A stretch of DNA of 5,197 nucleotides, from NCBI GenBank assembly GCA_023141985.1, contig JAGLKH010000261.1, positions 1 to 5,197 of the forward strand, written 5' to 3'. The notes under the pieces were generated by a model, which was not told the DNA's origin, made no database searches, and saw only the letters and a list, made by a program, of their open reading frames with translations. The position numbers and the translations under genes were made by a program. Shown here piece after piece: positions 1 through 5,197 of this stretch. Every line of letters starts with the position of its first letter. Position 1 is the stretch's first letter. This stretch comes from Flavobacteriaceae bacterium. Its GTDB lineage: Bacteria > Bacteroidota > Bacteroidia > Flavobacteriales > Flavobacteriaceae.

Positions 1-447
1 GAAACAGTTGGGCCAAAGATAGCCCGGGAATTTTTATTTAAACATGATGTAGATAGTGTTGTTATAGAACATGTAGTAAATATTATAGAAAACATCTCCT
101 TTAAGGGTGGAAATGAAGCTCAAAAATTTCGTTCCCCAGAATTAGATGTTATCCAGGATGCCGATCGATTAGACGCCATTGGAGCCATTGGAATTGCGCG
201 TTGTTTTAATTATGGTGGTTTTAAAAACAGAACATTATTCGATCCTTCTGTTAAACCAAATATGAATATGTCTAAAGAAGAGTACAAAACTTCTGCCTCA
301 CCTACTATAAATCATTTCTATGAAAAGCTACTTCTATTGAAGGACAAAATGAACACGTATACAGGACGGCAAATTGCTGCAGACAGGCATGCCTTTATGG
401 AGAATTTCCTGGGTCAGTTTTATGCAGAATGGGATGGTAAAAAATAG
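1..447 (+). CDS. HD-domain metal-dependent phosphohydrolase, YedJ/YpgQ type (3' part, start outside window)
   Basis: The frame is open from the first base to the TAG at 445-447 and gives 148 visible residues; the N-terminus lies left of the window. The strongest signature is QDADRLDAIGAIGIARCF (visible residues 52-69), characteristic of the YedJ/YpgQ branch of HD hydrolases. Its first aspartates would supply the last metal ligand of the HD site (probably D55). The earlier H...HD ligands should lie in the missing part. A C-terminal helical segment follows, with a TGRQIA-like stretch near residues 121-126, as in E. coli YedJ. Family members are about 200-230 residues, so roughly 60-80 are missing. 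Relatives are soluble cytoplasmic enzymes, and B. subtilis YpgQ is reported to act on nucleoside triphosphates; the substrate here is unknown. The last 14 bases overlap the next gene. An ATG at 262 is internal and not the start. Family call is confident, substrate is not. Confidence 0.88.
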   Translation, partial: ETVGPKIAREFLFKHDVDSVVIEHVVNIIENISFKGGNEAQKFRSPELDVIQDADRLDAIGAIGIARCFNYGGFKNRTLFDPSVKPNMNMSKEEYKTSASPTINHFYEKLLLLKDKMNTYTGRQIAADRHAFMENFLGQFYAEWDGKK

Positions 448-889
448 CATTTCATATAAAACTATTGAAGGTATTCCTGAAGTATCTATATACCAGGAAT
501 TAGAAAAGTTATATGTGAAAATTTTTGATGATGCTGATCTGGAATTCTTTAAACAACGTATTTTAGAACATCCTCAACTATATACTGTTTTAGCATATAA
601 CGATCATATTTTAGCTGGATTTAAGGTTGGCTACCCAAGAGATGACACGGCTTTTTATAGCTGGATTGGTGGTGTTTTACCTCAATTTCGGAGACAAGGT
701 ATTGGCTTAAATCTGACTAAAATTCAAGAGAAATACGCTAAGGCTAAAGGGTTTACTAAGTTGAGAACCAAATCAATGAATCAATTTAAGCCAATGATGA
801 TTTTAAATCTTAAAAATGGGTTTGATATTTCAAAGGTTTATACAAATGCTAAAGGTCAAACTAAAATAGTGTTTGAAAAATCCCTCTAA
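434..889 (+). CDS. GNAT-family N-acetyltransferase
   Basis: This 151-residue protein has the GNAT acetyl-CoA-binding core. Strand beta4 and motif A read GGVLPQFRRQGIGLNL (residues 79-94), with R-R-Q-G-I-G forming the pyrophosphate-binding loop. A helix (about 95-105) and a motif-B-like segment follow, where an asparagine (N125) and K-N-G-F at 127-130 match the usual 'N..K.GF' pattern. The transferred group is expected to be acetyl from acetyl-CoA; the acceptor cannot be read from sequence. The protein should be cytoplasmic. I chose ATG 434 because the GNAT fold begins soon after it. In-frame ATGs at 374, 389 and 422 would add up to 20 residues encoded wholly within the upstream HD gene. With start 434 the gene overlaps the HD gene by 14 bp, which suggests cotranscription and possibly translational coupling. 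It ends 12 bp before the convergent enoyl-CoA hydratase gene. Confidence 0.85.
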   Translation: MVKNSISYKTIEGIPEVSIYQELEKLYVKIFDDADLEFFKQRILEHPQLYTVLAYNDHILAGFKVGYPRDDTAFYSWIGGVLPQFRRQGIGLNLTKIQEKYAKAKGFTKLRTKSMNQFKPMMILNLKNGFDISKVYTNAKGQTKIVFEKSL

Positions 890-901
890 ATAATAAATTT
901 T

Positions 902-1684
902 TTATTCACCCGGAAAATTTGCCTTTCGTTTTTCCAAAAATGCCGATGTCCCTTCTTTAAAATCGTCTGTACCAAAACAGTTACCAAATTGTTCGATCTC
1001 AACATCAAATCCATTAACGCCATCTTTAAAGTTAGCATTTATTGCTTTTATCGCTGACTTAATGGCTACTGAGGAATTCCTCATAATCTTTTCAGCAATT
1101 TTTTCGCAAAGTGGTAACAATTCTTCAGGAGTAGTTACATGATTTATTAAACCATAATTAAGGGCTTGATTAGCATCTATCATTCCAGCCGTCATTATCA
1201 TTTCCATAGCGCGTCCTTTGCCTACTAATTGCGGGAGGCGTTGTGTACCACCATAACCCGGAATAACTCCAAGCGATACTTCAGGTAACCCCATTTTTGC
1301 GTTGTTACTTGCAAGTCTAAAATGACAAGCCATTGCTAATTCTAATCCGCCACCTAATGCAAAACCATTAACTGCTGCTATTACCGGAGTCGATAAATTT
1401 TCAATAAGATCAAACAATAATTCTTGTCCTTCGGCTGCTAATTCTTGCCCTTCTTCTACATCAAAATCAGAAAACTCGCTTATATCTGCTCCTGCTACAA
1501 AGGCCTTTTCACCACTTCCCGTAATAATGATAACTTTGATGTTTTTATCTTTATTAGCTGTATCAAAAGCTTCATGAAGTTCTTGAATAGTGTCAATATT
1601 TAGAGCATTTAATTTTTTGGGTCTGTTAATGGTAATTAATATAATCCCATCTTGTGTTTCTGTAAGGATATTGTTGTAACTCAT
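902..1684 (-). CDS. Enoyl-CoA hydratase/isomerase (crotonase family)
   Basis: This full-length 260-residue crotonase-fold protein probably adds water to trans-2-enoyl-CoA to give 3-hydroxyacyl-CoA, in beta-oxidation or butyryl-CoA/amino-acid degradation. The oxyanion-hole segment FVAGADI (residues 62-68) and the GGGLELAM segment (111-118) are intact; G112 should be the second oxyanion-hole residue. Both catalytic glutamates of true hydratases are present: E115, equivalent to rat mitochondrial E144, and E135 in GLPEVSLGVIPGYGGTQR, equivalent to E164. The C-terminal stretch with G-T-D-D-F-K-E-G and EKRKANF (238-257) resembles mitochondrial ECHS1, favouring a short-chain hydratase over an isomerase or a 1,4-dihydroxynaphthoyl-CoA synthase. 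It is cytoplasmic, and relatives form hexamers. No partner dehydrogenase or thiolase is in the window. It lies 40 bp downstream of the histidine kinase gene and may be cotranscribed. The ATG at 1684 sits behind an A/T-rich leader without a canonical Shine-Dalgarno. Pathway is uncertain, so no symbol is given. Confidence 0.93.
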   Translation of the reverse strand: MSYNNILTETQDGIILITINRPKKLNALNIDTIQELHEAFDTANKDKNIKVIIITGSGEKAFVAGADISEFSDFDVEEGQELAAEGQELLFDLIENLSTPVIAAVNGFALGGGLELAMACHFRLASNNAKMGLPEVSLGVIPGYGGTQRLPQLVGKGRAMEMIMTAGMIDANQALNYGLINHVTTPEELLPLCEKIAEKIMRNSSVAIKSAIKAINANFKDGVNGFDVEIEQFGNCFGTDDFKEGTSAFLEKRKANFPGE

Positions 1685-1701
1685 AATTAATAATGATGAG
1701 A

Positions 1702-1719
1702 TTCCTGTTTACACAGGAA
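1702..1719 (-). other. Perfect hairpin between kinase and enoyl-CoA hydratase genes
   Basis: TTCCTGT (1702-1708) and ACAGGAA (1713-1719) are exact inverted repeats separated by four bases. In the leftward transcript this is a 7 bp stem capped by GUAA, which fits the stable GNRA tetraloop rule. It begins five U residues after the kinase stop codon and ends 17 nt before the hydratase ATG. The U-run lies on the 5' side of the hairpin in that transcript, so it does not look like an intrinsic terminator. The 3' arm contains AGGAA, too far upstream of the ATG to be an ordinary ribosome binding site. It may be an mRNA stability or processing element, or chance. Function is not established. Confidence 0.35.
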
Positions 1720-1724
1720 AAAAA

Positions 1725-3176
1725 TTATTCTTTTGGAAAGGATACTTTAAATATAGTGCCTTTACCCTCTTGAGATGTAAAAGTAATACTTCCGTTATAT
1801 GTTTCCACAATTTTTTTAATCATTGGCAGCCCTAATCCCATTCCACTCGTCTTAGTTGTGAATTTTGGTTCGAATACTTTAGGCTTATTTTCTTCAGATA
1901 TGCCATTACCATTATCTTCAACTGAAATAATAACATTATTGTCTTGAGAATATACATTTACTACAATTTTCGGTTTCCGGGTAATAGGAATAGATTGAAT
2001 TGCATTTTTAACCAAATTAGTAACAACACGTATAAGCTGTGTTCTATCAAACTTGGCAATAATATTATTTTCGATTGATGTAAAACTAATATAGTCTTCA
2101 GTAAAAATATCCAGGGCTAAATTAACAACCTCAACGATATTAAGCATTTCACTTTTTTGTGCCGGCATTTTAGCAAAATTTGAAAATGCCGAAGCAATTG
2201 AGCTCATCGTATCTATCTGTTGAATTAAAGTCTTACTATATTCTTCAACTTTTTGATGAATTTCAGGATCTTTAGGGTCGAATTTGCGTTGAAAACTCTG
2301 CACACTTAATCGCATTGGTGTTAACGGATTTTTTATTTCGTGAGCCACTTGTTTTGCCATTTCTCTCCAGGCAAGTTCTCTCTCGCTTTGGGCTAATTGA
2401 ACAGCGCTATCTTCGAGTTCATCAATCATGCTATTATAAGACTCTACTAATACTGAAACTTCTTGGCTCGCTCCTTTAAGTTCTATTTTTTGATTATGTT
2501 TTTCTAATCGTGTTTCTTTCATTTTATCACTAATTGTTTTAAGTGATCGAGTAATAAATCTTGAAACAAAATATGCAAAAGCAATGGCAACTAACAGCAT
2601 TACAAAATACGCATAGCCTAAACGCACTAAAAACTCTTTAAGCTCTGCAGCATTAAATGAATCATCTTCAAAATAAGGAACATTTAAAATTCCTAAAGGT
2701 TTTGCTTTAGAATCTGTAAATATGGTATATGAAGAACGATAATCTCCTCCTAACTGCACATTTTGTTCTACATAACGTTTATTAATGCTTTGCGCTAATT
2801 TATTTAAAGCATTTGCTGAAATACATTTAGTAAGTGTGTCGCTTTGAAAACTCGGTGTAGAACTCTTTATTAGTGTTCCTTCTAAATCGTATAAATTAAA
2901 TCCAACACTTAAAATGTTAGTGATTTCGTAAATTTTATCTTTAAAGATCAGTCCTAAATTCTCGGTTGTAACGGGATAGGTTGTTTGTCTTAATACATTA
3001 TTAATACTAGATAATAGTTGCTTTTCTTTTCTCTCAAGACGCTGCTCATGATAATCTTTGGATTGTTCGTTATATTGATAAATTGTAACAGCTGCAATTA
3101 ATATAGAGGCTACTACCACTAATAATATCATATAAAGAAAAATACGAGAACGTAAAGAAAGTCTGTTTGTAGCCAT
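1725..3176 (-). CDS. Membrane sensor histidine kinase, NtrY-like (HAMP-HisKA-HATPase_c)
   Basis: This 483-residue sensor kinase has one membrane helix at about 11-32 and a second at about 186-206. They bracket an extracytoplasmic sensor region (33-184) of unrecognised ligand specificity. A HAMP linker (about 205-260) follows. The HisKA H-box is REMAKQVAHEIKNPLTPMRL (271-290), with phospho-acceptor H279; the E-I-K-N after it fits the ExxN phosphatase motif, so it may also dephosphorylate its partner. The ATPase domain has an N-box (N387 to N391, NLVKN), G1 D421-N-G-N-G425, an F-box around F435 and G2 GMGLGL (445-450), then a final G-K-G-T strand. All catalytic boxes are intact. The 'HEIKNPLTPMRLS' form resembles the NtrY/NtrB branch. 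No receiver domain is fused, and no response regulator is adjacent within the window, so its partner is unknown. It follows the hemJ-like gene by 40 bp. The ATG at 3176 directly precedes the first hydrophobic helix and leaves a short basic N-terminus, supporting this start. Confidence 0.93.
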   Translation of the reverse strand: MATNRLSLRSRIFLYMILLVVVASILIAAVTIYQYNEQSKDYHEQRLERKEKQLLSSINNVLRQTTYPVTTENLGLIFKDKIYEITNILSVGFNLYDLEGTLIKSSTPSFQSDTLTKCISANALNKLAQSINKRYVEQNVQLGGDYRSSYTIFTDSKAKPLGILNVPYFEDDSFNAAELKEFLVRLGYAYFVMLLVAIAFAYFVSRFITRSLKTISDKMKETRLEKHNQKIELKGASQEVSVLVESYNSMIDELEDSAVQLAQSERELAWREMAKQVAHEIKNPLTPMRLSVQSFQRKFDPKDPEIHQKVEEYSKTLIQQIDTMSSIASAFSNFAKMPAQKSEMLNIVEVVNLALDIFTEDYISFTSIENNIIAKFDRTQLIRVVTNLVKNAIQSIPITRKPKIVVNVYSQDNNVIISVEDNGNGISEENKPKVFEPKFTTKTSGMGLGLPMIKKIVETYNGSITFTSQEGKGTIFKVSFPKE

Positions 3177-3216
3177 TAATAAAAATTCTTTATAAATATA
3201 GCAATAATCAAGCCAC

Positions 3217-3765
3217 CTAAGCTTTAGGGTTTTTTTCTCTTATTCTTTTATAAAGTTTTATACCTAATATTAATAATAAAACTAAAACAAATATTCCTAT
3301 AACACCAAAAATCCAATCGATACCGTTTCTTAAGATTACTAAAAACACTACTGAAAACAAAATAATAGTCGATCCTTCATTCCAAATTCGCATAAAGTTT
3401 GATGTGTATTTTACATCATCTCTTTGCAATTGTTTAAATATTTGATGCGTCTTTAAATGATACAAAATAAGCAAAACAACTAAAACTAATTTTACTATCA
3501 TCCAGTTTTCATTTAGCAAGTTCGGCATTAAAACTAATAGCCAAACTGCAAAGATTGTAGTGAGTATTGCTGATGGCCAGGTAATAATAACCCATAACCT
3601 CTTGGTCATTAGTTTTAATTGCTCTGCTAAAATTTCTTTGTCTGGCGATGGTTTATTATTTGCTTCTATATGATATACAAACAGTCTGGGTATATAAAAC
3701 AATCCTGCAAACCAGGTTATAACAAAAATAAGATGGAGTGCTTTTATGTATTGATAGTATTCCAT
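3217..3765 (-). CDS. hemJ: HemJ/CopD-type membrane protein, probable protoporphyrinogen IX oxidase
   Basis: This 182-residue integral membrane protein starts with the HemJ hallmark, a histidine in the first helix (H11, ALHLIFVITWFAGLFYIPRL at 9-28). Hydrophobic segments lie at about 8-30, 56-79, 87-106, 130-147 and 149-171. The conserved loop around SNFMRIWNEG (122-131) precedes helix 4. HemJ proteins oxidise protoporphyrinogen IX to protoporphyrin IX, the penultimate step of haem synthesis, in the inner membrane; the conserved N-terminal histidine is implicated in binding a haem cofactor. Databases often label this family 'CopD family protein', but nothing here indicates copper transport. 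Proteobacterial HemJ is about 140-150 residues with four helices; the extra C-terminal helix and basic tail fit what I recall of Bacteroidota versions. Its ATG shares one base with the upstream stop codon (TAATG), so translation is probably coupled to the BNR gene. No other haem gene is in the window. The family is well supported, the enzyme activity inferred. Confidence 0.85.
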   Translation of the reverse strand: MEYYQYIKALHLIFVITWFAGLFYIPRLFVYHIEANNKPSPDKEILAEQLKLMTKRLWVIITWPSAILTTIFAVWLLVLMPNLLNENWMIVKLVLVVLLILYHLKTHQIFKQLQRDDVKYTSNFMRIWNEGSTIILFSVVFLVILRNGIDWIFGVIGIFVLVLLLILGIKLYKRIREKNPKA

Positions 3766-5197
3766 TAATCTTCAATAAATAAATAATTCAGTTTTTTGGT
3801 GTTGAAAGCAGCATTAAAAGCTTTAATCTCATTATCAATTAAATTATTGAAAGCTTTAAGCTGACTGTTAATCTCTTTAGATAGTTCATTTTTTACAGCA
3901 ATGTCCTGTTCTGTAGGAGGAAAATCCCCCATGCTTACAAGCGAATTTAAATGCCCTAGCTTGTTTGTTAGTTTAATTGGGAAATTTAAAGGATCTTGGC
4001 CACTTCTATTTTTGGTTTGATATAACGCTTTTTCTATTTCTGAAAACTGTTCTTTTAATGCTTTAGCTTTATCAACTAAATCTTTAACATTTTCGTCATC
4101 TTTATATTGTGCTTCAAAAGCGCTTAATTGTTCTCTTATCTTTCTAATTTTTTTAATGGACTTGTGAGCTTCATCCATCGTTTTATTTACATCCTTTATA
4201 AAATCGAATTGCTTTTTCATTCCAGATAAATTAGTCTCTGATCTTGGATCTGCCACAATTGTAAAAGGCTGCGAAATACTTTCGCCATTAACATTAAGGC
4301 TTACTTTATAATCTCCGGGAATTGCTCTAGGACCCGATAGGCTTGCCCACCATAAAATCATTCCTTTAAGACGTTCGGCACCATCATAAGTCATATTCCA
4401 TACAAATTGATTTGCTCCTTTTTTTACTTCTAATTTATCTTTCTTTTTGTTTTTTGTACTAAATGTTTTAATAGTATCGCCTTTAGTATCAAAATAGGTA
4501 AGAGATACTTTATCATCATCTTTGTAATTCTTTAAATAAAAATTGGTCATTACCCCATTTGGATGGTTTGTTCCTTCGGTTTTACTCCCTTTTCTACTTC
4601 CACCTCGCATTCTATAGGTGTCTTTTGGATGAAACAAAATATTTTTGTCTTTTGTTGCTGCGTATAATTGATGTAGAACCGTTAAATCGTCAAAAATCCA
4701 CAAACTTCTACCTTGAGTTGCAACAATTAAATTATTATCTTTTATTACTAAATCTGTAATTGGAACAATCGGTAAGTTTAATTGGAATGGTTTCCAGTTT
4801 TTTCCATCATTGAAGGAAATATACATTCCTGTTTCAGTACCTGTATAAAGTAGTCCCTTTTGTTTTGGATCTTCACGGAGTACTCTTGTAAAGTGTTCTG
4901 AAGCAATTCCGCTAGTAATCTTTGTCCAGGTTTTTCCGTAATCTGTAGTTTTGTAAAGATAGGGTGCAAAATCTCCTGTTTTATATTTCGTCCCGGCTAC
5001 ATAGCATGTTCCTGCATCAAAAGCACTTGGCTCAATACTATTAATCATCATCCATTCCGGCATTCCTTTAGGAGTTACATTCTCCCAATTATTCCCTCCA
5101 TCTTTTGTAATATGAACTAAACCATCATCACTGCCAACCCAAAGTAAACCTTCTTGTAATGGTGATTCTTGTGCAGCAAAAATGGTGCAATAATATT
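3765..5197 (-). CDS. Asp-box/BNR repeat beta-propeller protein, 'glycosyl hydrolase'/sortilin-like (3' part, start outside window)
   Basis: The frame stays open from the TAA at 3765-3767 to the right edge, giving 476 visible residues. The ATG at 5063 is internal, because propeller sequence continues upstream of it. Asp-box motifs (S/T-x-D-x-G-x-x-W type) occur at visible residues 29-37 (ITKDGGNNW), 82-90 (KTTDYGKTW) and 126-134 (ISFNDGKNW). They are followed by a closing-blade signature VATQGRSLWIFDDLT (158-172). A beta-rich segment follows (about 225-315), containing FVWNM and a PGDYKVSL strand like an Ig/FN3 domain. A lysine/glutamate-rich helical, probably coiled-coil region covers about 322-395, with further helices to the end. 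Complete relatives in Bacteroidota are large, often near 1000 residues, and annotated as glycosyl hydrolase, sortilin-like or YVTN/BNR proteins. I see no catalytic signature that proves glycosidase activity, and export is expected but the signal peptide would lie outside the window. The gene is first of the leftward series and overlaps hemJ by one base. Confidence 0.85.
   Translation of the reverse strand, partial: YYCTIFAAQESPLQEGLLWVGSDDGLVHITKDGGNNWENVTPKGMPEWMMINSIEPSAFDAGTCYVAGTKYKTGDFAPYLYKTTDYGKTWTKITSGIASEHFTRVLREDPKQKGLLYTGTETGMYISFNDGKNWKPFQLNLPIVPITDLVIKDNNLIVATQGRSLWIFDDLTVLHQLYAATKDKNILFHPKDTYRMRGGSRKGSKTEGTNHPNGVMTNFYLKNYKDDDKVSLTYFDTKGDTIKTFSTKNKKKDKLEVKKGANQFVWNMTYDGAERLKGMILWWASLSGPRAIPGDYKVSLNVNGESISQPFTIVADPRSETNLSGMKKQFDFIKDVNKTMDEAHKSIKKIRKIREQLSAFEAQYKDDENVKDLVDKAKALKEQFSEIEKALYQTKNRSGQDPLNFPIKLTNKLGHLNSLVSMGDFPPTEQDIAVKNELSKEINSQLKAFNNLIDNEIKAFNAAFNTKKLNYLFIED

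Noticed and set aside
892..906. A/T palindrome AATAAA-TTT-TTTATT at the convergent junction, a possible two-way terminator
   Set aside because: The stem is only six A/T pairs with a three-base loop and no G/C core. In such A/T-rich DNA this is likely chance, so I do not list it as a terminator.
3177..3216. Possible Bacteroidota-type promoter (TATATTTA, similar to TAnnTTTG) ahead of the sensor kinase
   Set aside because: The last base of the -7 box does not match, and I found no TTG at the usual -33 distance, so the evidence is too weak in A/T-rich sequence.
3216..3236. CCTAA-GCT-TTAGG stem followed by a T-run on the plus strand, resembling a terminator
   Set aside because: Its T-run is on the strand that carries no gene here. 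On the leftward transcript the run comes before the stem, the stem is five pairs, and most of it is the coding end of the hemJ-like gene.
4559..4759. A 66-codon plus-strand open frame
   Set aside because: It lies antisense within the BNR protein gene, its product is low-complexity and rich in Leu, Tyr and Phe, and the opposite frame encodes recognisable family sequence.
4778..4969. A 63-codon minus-strand open frame
   Set aside because: It is another frame of the same strand inside the Asp-box region of the BNR gene and resembles no family I know.
5061..5063. ATG as the start of the BNR protein
   Set aside because: The frame continues upstream without a stop to the window edge and encodes a further Asp-box blade (LLWVGSDDGLVHITKDGG), so the protein is truncated by the window and does not start here.

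Overview
The window looks like a piece of chromosome from a low-GC member of the Bacteroidota, most likely a flavobacterium. The clues are the A/T-rich sequence, A/T-rich leaders without clear Shine-Dalgarno sites, the HemJ/CopD-type protein with a fifth membrane helix, and the Asp-box (BNR) surface-type protein. The taxonomic call rests on recognising protein style and has not been tested by a search.

Layout. The left part (1-889) reads rightward. It holds the 3' end of a YedJ/YpgQ-type HD-domain phosphohydrolase, which runs in from outside the window, and a GNAT acetyltransferase whose most likely start lies inside the end of the HD gene. The rest (902-5197) reads leftward as a tight head-to-tail series. 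In transcription order this is the 3' part of a large Asp-box/BNR repeat protein (start beyond the right edge), a HemJ-type membrane protein (probable protoporphyrinogen IX oxidase), an NtrY-like membrane sensor histidine kinase, and an enoyl-CoA hydratase. The two groups converge with a 12 bp gap at 890-901.

How the genes may work together. The BNR and hemJ genes overlap by one base (TAATG), and the next two gaps are 40 bp each, so the four leftward genes could form one transcription unit. The products are different in kind: an exported-type beta-propeller, a haem-biosynthesis membrane enzyme, a sensor kinase and a fatty-acid beta-oxidation-type enzyme. A shared pathway is not evident. No response regulator accompanies the kinase inside the window.

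There are no RNA genes, CRISPR arrays, insertion sequences, phage genes or recognisable defence genes. No non-coding stretch exceeds about 40 bp. Apart from a small perfect hairpin in front of the enoyl-CoA hydratase gene and the orphan kinase, this is ordinary housekeeping sequence, and I did not find a convincing undescribed system.
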